Source: an uncultured Eubacterium sp.
GTDB taxonomy: Bacteria; Bacillota; Clostridia; Oscillospirales; Acutalibacteraceae
Direction: 5' to 3'
Assembly: GCA_910577195.1 (NCBI GenBank)
Contig: CAJTLP010000006.1
Coordinates: forward strand, 62,001 to 126,000
Length of the DNA: 64,000 nucleotides
Shown piece after piece: positions 34,012-43,123 of the stretch. The notes beneath the pieces are model-generated. The model was given only the letters and a program-made list of their open reading frames with translations, was not told where the DNA came from and did not search any database. Numbering within the stretch: position 1 is the first letter of the stretch; each line of letters opens with the position of its first letter. The position numbers and the translations under genes are program-made.

Positions 34012-35044
34012 GTATAAATCTCTGTATATCTATTCGCTTTCCGAAGCTGTCCGCAACAATGAAAAAGATTTGTGGCGTGAGAGCTATAAGGAAAACTGCG
34101 ATTGTGCAAGAGCGATTGAAAAAGCAATAGCTGAGAATTACCGTGATAATGTCTTAAATGACTGTGCACAGCCGATTATCGAAAAATACGGCTTTAACCG
34201 TGTAAATTGGGCGCTTGCCAATACCGTTTTGCAGAATAAAGAGGACGGCAGATTTTCCGAAGACAACAAGCGTTGGGCAAGAGGTTTTCATATTCCCCAT
34301 GAAGATGTCAATTGGCATTTTTCAGTGGAATCGCATCCCGGTCTTACAAATATTTTCATAAATCAGGCACGCAAGGCTTGGCAGGAACTTGGTCTTTTTG
34401 ACCGCACACATTGCATTTCGGAAAAGGACAGCGAAACGGATTACACGGATAAGGTTTTAATTCTTGATCCGTCTGTTCTGAAAGATGAATACAAAACACC
34501 CGATGACCAGCTGTTTTTTGCAAAAGGCGGTTTCGGCTGTCATCCGAATTCCCGCGGTCGAAAGGTATTCGGTCAGTTTTTGAAAGACGGTGAAGATACG
34601 CATTTTTACCGTGAAGATTTTATCGGCGTAATTGATAAAAAATACCTGCCTGATTGGGCTGCCGAAAAGTTAAACGCAGATAAAAAATTAACGGTTGTTA
34701 TGGTCGAACCGCATAAAGCACCGTATGTAACTGAAATTGAGGATGAGCTTTCTGCTCTGCAAAAGGCTGTCGGCGGATATATTGAAGTTGTGGGAAACGG
34801 TGACGGTACAATTATTATTTGTAACGAAGAAGGAAAACTCAAAGGCTTAGAGGGTAATCGCAGAATCCATGACGGTGCAAGCATTATTGCAGGCACATTT
34901 TTCGTTGTCGGTGAGGACGGCGAAAATTTCCGTTCGCTTACAGACAGCGAAACGGTTAAATATATGGAAAGGTTCGCAGAACCTGAAGATATCAGTCAGG
35001 ACGAGGTGGAATCCGATATGGGTATCACCTTTTATTCAATGTAA
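34004..35044 (+). CDS. DUF3849/DUF3846 domain protein
   Basis: The 346-residue protein has an N-terminal region with the DUF3849 look (YIYSLSEAVRNNEKDLWRES) and a C-terminal region near 225-310 with the DUF3846 pattern (VVMVEPHKAPYVTEIEDELSAL, partly shown, then GGYIEVV and AGTFFVVGED). A middle segment (DDQLFFAKGGFGCHPNSRGRKVF) resembles a frequent ICE domain with a conserved glycine-rich stretch. All are uncharacterised domains common in conjugative elements of gut Firmicutes. It is soluble. Function unknown; suspected polyvalent anti-restriction or regulatory role is inference only. Confidence 0.8.
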   Translation: MSEYKSLYIYSLSEAVRNNEKDLWRESYKENCDCARAIEKAIAENYRDNVLNDCAQPIIEKYGFNRVNWALANTVLQNKEDGRFSEDNKRWARGFHIPHEDVNWHFSVESHPGLTNIFINQARKAWQELGLFDRTHCISEKDSETDYTDKVLILDPSVLKDEYKTPDDQLFFAKGGFGCHPNSRGRKVFGQFLKDGEDTHFYREDFIGVIDKKYLPDWAAEKLNADKKLTVVMVEPHKAPYVTEIEDELSALQKAVGGYIEVVGNGDGTIIICNEEGKLKGLEGNRRIHDGASIIAGTFFVVGEDGENFRSLTDSETVKYMERFAEPEDISQDEVESDMGITFYSM

Positions 35045-35066
35045 TTAAAGATAGGAGAAAATCATT

Positions 35067-35435
35067 ATGGCAAAGAAAAAAGAACAAAAACATTCAGTCC
35101 CGAATATTACGGCAAGAATTGACCGCCTTGCAGAACAGGGCGATGCAAGCGTAAAAGCTTATGCATCGGTTAATATCGGCGGTGCGTTTGCTGTTCACGG
35201 TATTAAAGTGATTGATTCTGTAAAAGGAACATTTATTTCCATGCCGTCAAACAGTTATAAAAAAGACGGAAAAATGCAGTACAGCGATATCTGTCATCCG
35301 ATTACAGCTGAGGCTCGTAATGAGCTGATTGATAAAGTTATTGAGGCGTATGAAGCAAAGCTCAGCGAAGAACAGAACATGGATAACATGTCCGAGGATG
35401 AAGCAGAAACGGCTGATATTCAACCGAGTATGTAA
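35067..35435 (+). CDS. SpoVG-like protein
   Basis: The 122-residue protein has the SpoVG pattern: ITARIDRLAEQGDASVKAYAS, then VHGIKVIDSVKGTFISMPS and DICHPITAEARNELI. SpoVG in Bacillus binds RNA or DNA and affects septation and gene expression; here a mobile-element copy probably regulates the element or host. The tail of about 30 residues is acidic and specific to this copy. AGGAGAAA precedes the start. The chromosomal spoVG would be elsewhere. Confidence 0.82.
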   Translation: MAKKKEQKHSVPNITARIDRLAEQGDASVKAYASVNIGGAFAVHGIKVIDSVKGTFISMPSNSYKKDGKMQYSDICHPITAEARNELIDKVIEAYEAKLSEEQNMDNMSEDEAETADIQPSM

Positions 35436-35509
35436 AAAATTATGTTTCTTAAAGAATTGTCTGGACTTTTGAAAATTTGTCGGTATCCTTGTGCTTGAGG
35501 TGATTTACA

Positions 35510-36178
35510 ATGAAAAATACAATCTTAATTGCAGTGCTTGCAGCAGTAATTTTGATAACCCTTGCGGGATGTGCTCAAAAGCAAACGGCTCAGTGCGAGA
35601 AATCAAAAACAGCAGATACTTCTTCGGCAAGCGTAATATCGGACACCGAAACAAGCGATGACGCCACTGTCGAAGGTTCCTCCTCGGATGTTGATTCTGA
35701 AATTACAACAGAAAAAGAAACAACTGTGCCGGCGCCTGAATCCACTGCCAAAGGCTCAACACAAAATACTGCACAGCCATCTGTTTCCGCAAAACAGGAT
35801 ACACAGAAAAAGCAACCCGAACCGTTTGAAAATGCAGGTGTACCAACATCATCTGTAGAAAAACCGGTACAGACAAACGCCCGTCAGGAAACAACATCAA
35901 ACCCAAAACCTACAAAACCTGCCGAGCCGGCATTTGATATTAATTATTGGATAACCTACGCTGAAAATTATGCAGAAAGCGTAGGCTTACGGCTTGAACG
36001 CTCGGCTGTAGACTGTTGGGACAATCCGATATCTGCAAATACAAAATGCAAATATCTTGAAAGGGATATCAAGAGCAGACTCAATTACTATGCGAAAGCA
36101 GAGGATATCACGGATGTATGGATATGGGCTGAAAAGGTCGCAGACAATTCCTATGAAATCTATATTGGTTATGCTTAA
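35510..36178 (+). CDS. Putative lipoprotein
   Basis: The 222-residue protein has a signal peptide with lipobox LAGC (Cys21), so it is predicted to be lipid-anchored outside the membrane. A Ser/Thr/Pro-rich linker (about 25-145) is followed by a conserved-looking C-terminal domain (INYWITYAENYAESVGLRLE, partly to the end). The function is unknown. It lies directly before the large surface adhesin, so it may belong to the surface module of the ICE. GAGGTG precedes the start. Confidence 0.78.
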   Translation: MKNTILIAVLAAVILITLAGCAQKQTAQCEKSKTADTSSASVISDTETSDDATVEGSSSDVDSEITTEKETTVPAPESTAKGSTQNTAQPSVSAKQDTQKKQPEPFENAGVPTSSVEKPVQTNARQETTSNPKPTKPAEPAFDINYWITYAENYAESVGLRLERSAVDCWDNPISANTKCKYLERDIKSRLNYYAKAEDITDVWIWAEKVADNSYEIYIGYA

Positions 36179-36251
36179 AACAAAAAATCAAATCTTACAG
36201 CGCATCGCAGCAAAGCGGTGCGCTTTTTCATTTCAGGAGGTATTGAATCTT

Positions 36252-39200
36252 ATGAAAAAAAGCAAATTCAAACGCGGTATTTCTTTTTTACTTGCGTTCC
36301 TTATGTGTCTTTCCACATTTTCGGGCTTGGGAATAACCGCCTCTGCTGCCGGTGTAAAAGGCAAATCATATATGGTGTCCTTTCCGAGAGAAAACGATGC
36401 AAAAGCAGATTACAGCGGTTCATGGGGACACGGTGATCTCAACTATATGAACGGCTGGTCCGGTCATACAACAAAATACACCACCTTTTTTACAATGAAT
36501 GATTACGGTGGAAAGATCTGTTATTGTATTGAACCCGGAACGCCTGCCGAAAACGGTAACGAGTTTAATCAAAAGGATGAAAGCTTTTGGGATAACTATC
36601 CGTCAACATATAATAAAACGATTGACGCAGATACAATTAAACTTTTAGTTGGACGTATTTTGCAGTATGGCTTTACCGGCGATGTAAGTCTTGATTGGGT
36701 ATCGCAAAATCAGTCTGGCGCAAATAATATCGCAAAGGCTTACGCTACGCAGATCCTCATTTGGGAAACGATTGTCGGCGAACGTGACGAAAATTTTGCT
36801 CATGTTGATACTGGTAAGTATGATCGTATTTTACAGATAGTCAGAGATAGCCATCCGTTGAAATCTCTCATTCTCAGTCATTATAACAGCATTGCTGTGA
36901 GCGTACAAAAGCATTCCAAACTGCCGAGCTTTTGCAGTCGCAGTACAGGAAAGGCAAAAGAAATTGAACTCGAATGGAACGGCTCTCAGTATATAACTGT
37001 ATTGACTGATTCAAACGGTGTTTTGGGGGATTACAACTTTTCTTCAAATAACACTAACCTTAAATTCTCTGTATCAGGAAACAAACTGACAATTACAGCA
37101 AACACTGCACCAAGCGATACGGTGAGTATTACCGCTTCAAGAAAAAGCTCGCAGAGAAAAGGTCTTATTGTATGGTCTGACGGGAAATATGCGCCCGGTG
37201 ACGGTCAGCAGGATCTCGTTTCCTATACGCAGTCGGTAAACGATCCTGTAAAAGGATATGTAAAAATTAAAGTATCCTACGGCTCAGCAAAAATTTTGAA
37301 AATTTCCGAGGACGGCAAAGTTGACGGTATCACTTTTCGTGTTCAGGGTAACGGAATTGATAAGACAGTTAAAACAGCAAACGGCGGTCAGATTCAAGTG
37401 GAAAACCTTATGCCCGGTGTTTATACCGTGACTGAGCTTACGGACAATAAATATGAACCGCAGGAAACACGCCGTGTTACGGTTGTTTCGGGTCAAACAT
37501 CAACGGTTAACTTTAATAACAAACTGAAACGCGGTAATCTTACCGTTACGAAAACAAGTGAGGACGGATTAAATGAAGGTGTAAAATTTCATTTGTACGG
37601 CACATCGCTGTCAGGTATTCAAGTTGATGAATACGCTGTTACAGACAAAAGCGGTAAGGCATACTTTAAAGATGTTTTAATCGGTTCTGGTTATACACTT
37701 GAAGAAGTTGATACTGCAATCCGTTATGTTGTCCCCGAAAAGCAGACATCTGATATTGAGTGGAATAAGGTAACGAATAAATCTTTTAATAACATCCTTA
37801 AAAAATGGCAGCTTACCGTAACCAAGAGTGATAAAGAAACAGGAAATCCGCAGGGTGACGCTTCTCTTGCAGGTGCAAAGTACGGTGTATATAAAGGCGA
37901 GCAGCTGATTGACACTTACACGACCGATGAAAACGGTCAGTTTACAACAAAATATTATGTTTGCGGCGATGATTGGTCATTGCGTGAAATCACATCGAGC
38001 GAAGGATATCTTCTCAACATCGAATCTTTGCATATCGGCGCAGAAGCAAAATTGTATACAGCGGAATATAACCTTGCATCTCCGCTTGATGCCCTTGAAA
38101 CCGTACAAAAAGGTAAAATCGCCATAATCAAGCATTGCGACGACGGCTCAACGCAGATTGAAACGCCCGAAAAAGGCGCTGAATTTGAAGTGTATCTCAA
38201 AAAGTCAGGTTCGTATTCAAAAGCAAAGGAATCCGAGCGAGATATTCTTGTATGCGATGAAAACGGCTTTGCCGAGAGTAAAGATCTGCCATATGGTATT
38301 TATACTGTAAAACAGACAAAAGGTTGGGAAGGAAAAGAACTAATAAAGCTGTTTGATGTCTTTATATGCAAAAACGGCGAAACTTACCGCTATCTCATTA
38401 ACAATGCAACCTTTGAATCGCTGATTGAAATTGTGAAGAAAGACGCTGAAACAGGTAAAATCATTCCTGCATCAGGCATCGGCTTTAAAGTCCGCAATAC
38501 GGATACAGGCGAATATATCGTTCAGCATATCAACTACCCGACGCCTGTAGATATTGAGATTTATTACACTGACAGCACAGGTAAACTTATGCTGCCTGAA
38601 ACGCTTGCTTACGGAAATTATGAAATCATAGAGCAAAATACCTGTTACGGATATGTCCTCGACAGTAGTCCTGTTCCGTTTAAGGTTGACGGCAGTCAAA
38701 AGATTGTTACCGTAGAAAAACACAATACGCCGCAGAAAGGCATGATTACCGTCAGCAAATCGGGCGAAGTGTTTTCTTCCGTTTCTGAATCTGATGGGAT
38801 TTATCAGCCTGTATATGAGGTGAAAGACTTACAGGGTGCAGTTTTTGAAATTACTGCCACAGAGGATATTTATACACTTGACGGCACACTCCGCTATGCA
38901 AAAGGCACGGTTGTGGATGAAATCACAACAGGAAAGAATGGTAAGGCAACAAGTAAACAGTTGTATCTCGGAAAATATGATATAACGGAAACTACAGCTC
39001 CTTACGGTATGGTTGTAAACGATGAGACTCATACAGTTGAATTGACCTATGCAGGACAGGAAGTAAGCGTTACCGAAATATCAGCTGAGGTATATAACGA
39101 ACGTCAAAAGGCAAAAATTAGCCTTGAGAAAGTTCTCTCACAGGATGAAAAATTCAGAATCGGTATGAATGGTGAGATACTTTCGGTGCAGTTCGGACTG

Positions 39201-40631
39201 TTCGCCGCAGAGGATCTGATTGCTGCAGACGGTTCTGTTATTTCGAAAGACGGTTTGCTTGAAATCGTAAATTGCGATGAAAACGGCAAAGCAATGTTTA
39301 TGACAGATATTCCTATAGGTGCAAAACTGTATGTTAAGGAACTCAGCACAGACAGTCACTATATCCTTTCAGATGAAAAATATCCTGTGATTTTTGAATA
39401 TGCGGGTCAGGATACTGCACTTGTAGAAATCAAGGCGAATAACGGCGAATTTATTAAAAATGATTTGATTTACGGCACTGTAAAAGGCTTAAAAACCGAC
39501 CGTGAAACCGAAAAGACAATCGAAGGTGCTCTCTTCGGTTTGTTCCATGCGGATGAAACCGAATTTACAGCAGAAAAAGCAATCCTTAATGCCCAATCAG
39601 ATGAAAACGGTATCTTCACCTTTGAAAATATTCCCTATGGCAATTTTATCATTCGTGAGTTAAGGCCTGCGGATGGGTATCTTGAAAATACGGATATTCA
39701 TCATATCCAAATCAATGAAAATGAGCAGGTTATTGAAATTACGGCCGTAAATGATAAAATCCCCGAAATCGGCACAAAAGCTGATGTTGACGGTGAAAAG
39801 AAAATCTGTGCAACCGAAGTGTTCACCCTTACCGATACGGTATCGTATAAGCACTTGATTCCGGGTAAGGAATATGTTCTTAAAGGTGTGTTGATGGATA
39901 AAACCACAGGCAAACCGCTTATAATTGACGGCGAAGAAATTCGCAGCCAAACAGCATTTACTCCCGAAAATCCGTCAGGTGAAGCAACTGTAAAGTTTAC
40001 TTTTGATTCAAAATTTATCAAGCAGAATACCGATATTGTAGTCTTTGAAAATCTGTATCGTGAGGGTAAAGAACTTGCCGTTCATGCGGATATCGAGGAC
40101 GAGGGGCAGACTGTTACCGTGAAAGTACCTGAAATCGGTACTAAAGCGACCGTTGACGGTAAAAAAGAAAACACCACAGACGGTGAGATTACAATTGATG
40201 ATGTTGTATCCTACAAAAATCTTACACCCGGTAAAAAATATGTTATTAAAGGCGTTCTTATGGATAAATCAACAGGCAAGCCTTTTGAGATTGACGGAAA
40301 AACTGTAACAAGTGAAGTAACATTTACACCCGAAAAATCTAACGGAACGGTTACTGTTTCATTTACCTTTGATGCAAGCGCAATCAAGGAAACAACCGAA
40401 CTTGTAGTTTTTGAAACGCTCTACAGAGATAATGTTGAAATTGCAGTACACGCAGATATTGATGACGAAGGTCAGACAGTAACGCTCATCCCTCCTGCTC
40501 CGCCTGTTCCGCAGACCGGTGATGAAAGCAATCTCGGATTTTGGATCGATCTCGGCGCAATAGCGCTCGGAGGTCTTATTTCCGCCCTCATTATCTATCT
40601 CAAAAAGAAAAAGGATGACGATGACGAATGA
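36252..40631 (+). CDS. Large cell-wall-anchored adhesin with thioester and T-Q ester domains
   Basis: The 1459-residue secreted protein has a signal peptide (about 1-33, ending ASAAG), then an N-terminal thioester (TQXA-type) domain with cysteines in KICYCIEPG (Cys90, Cys92) and the partner ATQILIWE (Gln167). Many SpaA/Cna-B-like beta modules follow (about 390-1190). Two C-terminal VaFE/T-Q ester modules each show IGTKA and DEGQT. The end is VPQTG (1419-1423), a hydrophobic helix and a charged tail, a sortase signal. Thioester and ester cross-links are known in adhesins and pilins of Gram-positive bacteria. The start ATG has AGGAGG upstream. A class B sortase in the same element (43713) is the probable anchoring enzyme. 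Confidence 0.9.
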   Translation: MKKSKFKRGISFLLAFLMCLSTFSGLGITASAAGVKGKSYMVSFPRENDAKADYSGSWGHGDLNYMNGWSGHTTKYTTFFTMNDYGGKICYCIEPGTPAENGNEFNQKDESFWDNYPSTYNKTIDADTIKLLVGRILQYGFTGDVSLDWVSQNQSGANNIAKAYATQILIWETIVGERDENFAHVDTGKYDRILQIVRDSHPLKSLILSHYNSIAVSVQKHSKLPSFCSRSTGKAKEIELEWNGSQYITVLTDSNGVLGDYNFSSNNTNLKFSVSGNKLTITANTAPSDTVSITASRKSSQRKGLIVWSDGKYAPGDGQQDLVSYTQSVNDPVKGYVKIKVSYGSAKILKISEDGKVDGITFRVQGNGIDKTVKTANGGQIQVENLMPGVYTVTELTDNKYEPQETRRVTVVSGQTSTVNFNNKLKRGNLTVTKTSEDGLNEGVKFHLYGTSLSGIQVDEYAVTDKSGKAYFKDVLIGSGYTLEEVDTAIRYVVPEKQTSDIEWNKVTNKSFNNILKKWQLTVTKSDKETGNPQGDASLAGAKYGVYKGEQLIDTYTTDENGQFTTKYYVCGDDWSLREITSSEGYLLNIESLHIGAEAKLYTAEYNLASPLDALETVQKGKIAIIKHCDDGSTQIETPEKGAEFEVYLKKSGSYSKAKESERDILVCDENGFAESKDLPYGIYTVKQTKGWEGKELIKLFDVFICKNGETYRYLINNATFESLIEIVKKDAETGKIIPASGIGFKVRNTDTGEYIVQHINYPTPVDIEIYYTDSTGKLMLPETLAYGNYEIIEQNTCYGYVLDSSPVPFKVDGSQKIVTVEKHNTPQKGMITVSKSGEVFSSVSESDGIYQPVYEVKDLQGAVFEITATEDIYTLDGTLRYAKGTVVDEITTGKNGKATSKQLYLGKYDITETTAPYGMVVNDETHTVELTYAGQEVSVTEISAEVYNERQKAKISLEKVLSQDEKFRIGMNGEILSVQFGLFAAEDLIAADGSVISKDGLLEIVNCDENGKAMFMTDIPIGAKLYVKELSTDSHYILSDEKYPVIFEYAGQDTALVEIKANNGEFIKNDLIYGTVKGLKTDRETEKTIEGALFGLFHADETEFTAEKAILNAQSDENGIFTFENIPYGNFIIRELRPADGYLENTDIHHIQINENEQVIEITAVNDKIPEIGTKADVDGEKKICATEVFTLTDTVSYKHLIPGKEYVLKGVLMDKTTGKPLIIDGEEIRSQTAFTPENPSGEATVKFTFDSKFIKQNTDIVVFENLYREGKELAVHADIEDEGQTVTVKVPEIGTKATVDGKKENTTDGEITIDDVVSYKNLTPGKKYVIKGVLMDKSTGKPFEIDGKTVTSEVTFTPEKSNGTVTVSFTFDASAIKETTELVVFETLYRDNVEIAVHADIDDEGQTVTLIPPAPPVPQTGDESNLGFWIDLGAIALGGLISALIIYLKKKKDDDDE

Positions 40632-40969
40632 TGCGTAAAGTGTATATCTGTGCCCCTCTCGGCGGTAATGTAGATAAGAATCTGCAAAAGGTCAAAGATT
40701 ATACACGATATGCGTTGAAATGCGGTACGGCTCCGGTCGTACCGCATTTCTATGCCCTCTGCCTGAATGACCGCAATCCTAAAGAGCGTGAAATCGGTAT
40801 GACGGCAGGTTTATCGCTTTTATGGTTCTGTGATGAAATGTGGATATTCGGCGATGAAGAAACCGAGGGAATGAAGTCCGAAATACAGTTTTGTAAAAGC
40901 TTTAATATTCGTACCCGCAAGATTAAAAGCAGTGAAATCAGAAAAAAGATCGGAGGAAATATTCTATGA
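40628..40969 (+). CDS. DUF4406/DUF7768-like protein (nucleoside deoxyribosyltransferase fold)
   Basis: The 113-residue protein starts MRKVYICAPLGG, a phosphate or nucleotide-binding opening seen in DUF4406/DUF7768 proteins related to nucleoside 2-deoxyribosyltransferases. VPHFYALCLNDRNPKEREIG and FCDEMWIFGDEETEGM fit the family. The activity is unknown. It overlaps the adhesin stop by 4 bp and the next gene by 4 bp, so it is translated as part of a chain of ICE genes. Confidence 0.72.
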   Translation: MMRKVYICAPLGGNVDKNLQKVKDYTRYALKCGTAPVVPHFYALCLNDRNPKEREIGMTAGLSLLWFCDEMWIFGDEETEGMKSEIQFCKSFNIRTRKIKSSEIRKKIGGNIL

Positions 40970-41301
40970 AAAAGAAGAAAGTATTCAGTATTCTGCTATG
41001 TGTGCTGATATTCGCAGTAATAACTGCCTGCTTTTCGGTAACGGCGTTTGCTGCCGGAGATGTAGCAAGCGCAATTGAAAGCACATGGAAAGCTGCACAG
41101 TCGCAGATTAAAACAGTTGTAAACAATGTTATCTTTCCTGTAGTGGATATGATTTTGGCAATCTTGTTTTTTGTTAAGGTCGGCACCTCGTATTTTGAGT
41201 ATCGCAAGCATGGACAGTTTGAATTTGCCGCACCGGCAATCCTTTTTGCCTGCCTTATCTTTACCCTTACGGCACCGTTGTATATATGGACAATTTTATA
41301 A
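40966..41301 (+). CDS. DUF3852 membrane protein of the conjugation module
   Basis: The 111-residue protein has a signal peptide (ends TAFAAG), then a helix and two membrane segments (IFPVVDMILAILFFVKV and APAILFACLIFTLTAPLYI). This is the pattern of DUF3852 proteins, which stand before VirB6/TrbL genes in Tn1549-like elements. The arrangement resembles VirB2/TrbC pilin precursors, but the similarity is only topological. RBS is ATCGGAGGAAAT. Confidence 0.8.
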   Translation: MKKKKVFSILLCVLIFAVITACFSVTAFAAGDVASAIESTWKAAQSQIKTVVNNVIFPVVDMILAILFFVKVGTSYFEYRKHGQFEFAAPAILFACLIFTLTAPLYIWTIL

Positions 41302-41332
41302 AAACATACGGTGTGATTGGAGGTGATGACCT

Positions 41333-42268
41333 ATCTTTGACTGGTTAGGCGACATAATTTCCGGTTTAGGAGATGCAATCGGGAGTGTGTTTGACACGCT
41401 CGGGCAGCAGATATCCAATGTTATCTGGAACACAATGCTGCAGTGGTTTTATGAAACCATTTACGGTGCGGTTGCGGATTTTTTCACGCTGATGGGAAAT
41501 ATGGGTGCAGATATTTTTGACCTTGATTGGGTGAAGGCAACGATAAAGTTATTTACGCTGTTCGGCTGGGCACTCTTTATCGCAGGTGTTGTCGTTGCCG
41601 TATTCGATGTGGCGATTGAATATCAGTGCGGCAGAGCAAATATCAAAACAACCGCAATCAATATTTTAAAAGGCTTTTTTGCCTGCTCGCTTATCGGTAT
41701 TGTACCTGTAGAACTGTACAAATTCTGCATCAGTTTGCAAAATACTTTTTCGCATGATTTATCCCGAATTTTTGCAGGAACTCAGTCGCTGGATCTTGCA
41801 GGACAAAGCACGAGCGTATTGCAAGGCAGTTTTGCAGTTTCTGCACAGATAAACTTTAATCTCTTTAATCTTCTTGCACTGATTGCTTTTGCTTACTGTG
41901 TAATCAAGATATTCTTTGCGAATATCAAGCGAGGTGGCATATTGCTGATCCAAATGGCTGTAGGCAGTCTGTATATGTTTTCTGTTCCGAGAGGATATGC
42001 GGACGGATTCAATCAGTGGATGAAACAGGTTGCGGCTATATGCCTTACTGCCTTTATGCAGACAACACTTTTATATTTAGGACTTTTAACCTTTCCCGGC
42101 AATATGCTCTTGGGATTAGGAATTATGCTTGCTGCCAATGAAGTGCCAAGAATTGCACAGCAGTTCGGTCTTGATTCAAGTGTAAAGGTTAATATGATGA
42201 GCGTTGTTCATGCGACTACAACAGCAGTAAATCTTACTCGTTCGGTCGCAAGAGCAACAGGTAAATAA
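41333..42268 (+). CDS. TrbL/VirB6-like conjugal transfer membrane protein
   Basis: The polytopic membrane protein of about 310 residues has six or more hydrophobic helices, with the sequence of a VirB6/TrbL-type channel component of the conjugative type IV secretion system. The family core includes LGQQISNVIWNTMLQWFYE and MAVGSLYMFSVPRGYADGF. A GTG at 41387 gives a 293-residue protein but lacks a ribosome site. The open frame continues upstream with FDWLGDIISGLGDAIGSVFD. A strong GGAGGTGAT sits correctly before an ATC at 41333 and a stop lies just before that. A non-canonical ATC start is therefore likely, and the feature begins there. Confidence 0.85.
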   Translation: MFDWLGDIISGLGDAIGSVFDTLGQQISNVIWNTMLQWFYETIYGAVADFFTLMGNMGADIFDLDWVKATIKLFTLFGWALFIAGVVVAVFDVAIEYQCGRANIKTTAINILKGFFACSLIGIVPVELYKFCISLQNTFSHDLSRIFAGTQSLDLAGQSTSVLQGSFAVSAQINFNLFNLLALIAFAYCVIKIFFANIKRGGILLIQMAVGSLYMFSVPRGYADGFNQWMKQVAAICLTAFMQTTLLYLGLLTFPGNMLLGLGIMLAANEVPRIAQQFGLDSSVKVNMMSVVHATTTAVNLTRSVARATGK

Positions 42269-42304
42269 CAAAAGCAAACTTTCTGTAAAATATGCATTTT
42301 CCTC

Positions 42305-42333
42305 TTGATATTATTTCGGCATACCGATATAAT
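42305..42333 (+). promoter_or_regulatory. Promoter with internal dyad for the Xre regulator gene
   Basis: TTGATA (42305-42310), 17 nt, TATAAT (42328-42333). The spacer contains TCGG-CATA-CCGA, a dyad between -35 and -10 that could be an autoregulatory operator. It is the first clear promoter within the transfer module. Confidence 0.75.
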
Positions 42334-42355
42334 AATAAGGAGAGGTGTGATTTGT

Positions 42356-42772
42356 ATGATAATAGACAGCTTGCTGAAAAAGAAAAATATGACAAAATAC
42401 CGATTGGCTGTCGAAGCAGGCATTCCTCATGCTACGCTCAACGATATTTGCAGCGGAAAGACAAAGCTCGAAAAATGTTCTGCTGAAACGGTATATAAAT
42501 TAGCGGGTGTTCTTGGCGTACCGATGGAAATGCTGACTGAAAGCGGCATCAGAGAAACCGAACGGGAAAGGTCGTATGAATACGGTCTGCCGGAGTATCT
42601 CCAACATGATTTGGACGCATACAAAGACGGATTAAAAAATAAATCTTCCATTCTTGACTGTCTGTGGGGAGAATTGTATGGGAGCATCAATATGGCGCAA
42701 ATTACAGACGGCGTTATTACACCCGAACACGCGGATTATCTGCGCCAAAAATATTTATTCGGAAATAAATAA
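42356..42772 (+). CDS. Xre-family HTH transcriptional regulator
   Basis: The 138-residue protein has an N-terminal Cro/CI HTH (SLLKKKNMTKYRLAVEAGIPHATLNDICSGKTKL, shown here only in part: RLAVEAGIPHATLNDICSG) at about 5-65. A C-terminal part (EYGLPEYLQHDLDAYKDG) of unknown function follows. The start ATG is preceded by AAGGAGAGGTG. A promoter with an embedded dyad lies directly upstream, and a terminator follows, so it is a separate regulatory unit within the transfer genes. It probably controls the conjugation genes or itself. Confidence 0.88.
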   Translation: MIIDSLLKKKNMTKYRLAVEAGIPHATLNDICSGKTKLEKCSAETVYKLAGVLGVPMEMLTESGIRETERERSYEYGLPEYLQHDLDAYKDGLKNKSSILDCLWGELYGSINMAQITDGVITPEHADYLRQKYLFGNK

Positions 42773-42802
42773 TAAACTAATATTAACAGAATATTTTATA
42801 CG

Positions 42803-42834
42803 AGCCATCGCTTTGCACAGCGGTGGCTTTTCTA
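42803..42834 (+). terminator. Terminator after the Xre regulator gene
   Basis: AGCCATCGCT pairs with AGCGGTGGCT (wobble), then TTTTCTATTTT. It separates the regulator from the following transfer genes. Confidence 0.75.
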
Positions 42835-42855
42835 TTTTAGCGAGGTGATAACAGA

Positions 42856-43116
42856 ATGACACAATATTTATATCCCCAAAACTTAAAAGCAACTGCAAAT
42901 CTGTGGTTTTGGAGTTTGAAAGATTTTTGTATTTTAGGAATTGCCGCATTGTTATCCATAGTGATTTTAGTACAGACAAGAATTGTAATCCCTGCCGCCG
43001 TGACCTTGTGTTACGGCTTTTTAACTATTCGTATGGATGACACAACGGTACTTGATTTTATTAAATATGCTGTCAGATATTTTATCAGCACACAACAAGA
43101 ATACTACTGGAGGTGA
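42856..43116 (+). CDS. Small conjugation membrane protein (VirB3/PrgI-like)
   Basis: The 86-residue protein has a short polar N-terminus (TQYLYPQNLKA), two adjacent membrane helices (about 27-60) and a C-terminal segment (ISTQQEYYWR). This size, topology and position, two genes before sortase and VirB4, match VirB3/PrgI-type T4SS components. The ribosome site is GCGAGGTGAT. Alternative naming as TrbD is possible. Confidence is moderate because such proteins are short and divergent. Confidence 0.75.
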   Translation: MTQYLYPQNLKATANLWFWSLKDFCILGIAALLSIVILVQTRIVIPAAVTLCYGFLTIRMDDTTVLDFIKYAVRYFISTQQEYYWR

Positions 43117-43123
43117 GCAGGCT

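Noticed and set aside
36057..36251. Upstream extension of the adhesin gene
   Set aside because: It overlaps the lipoprotein gene, while the ATG at 36252 has AGGAGG and begins a proper signal peptide.
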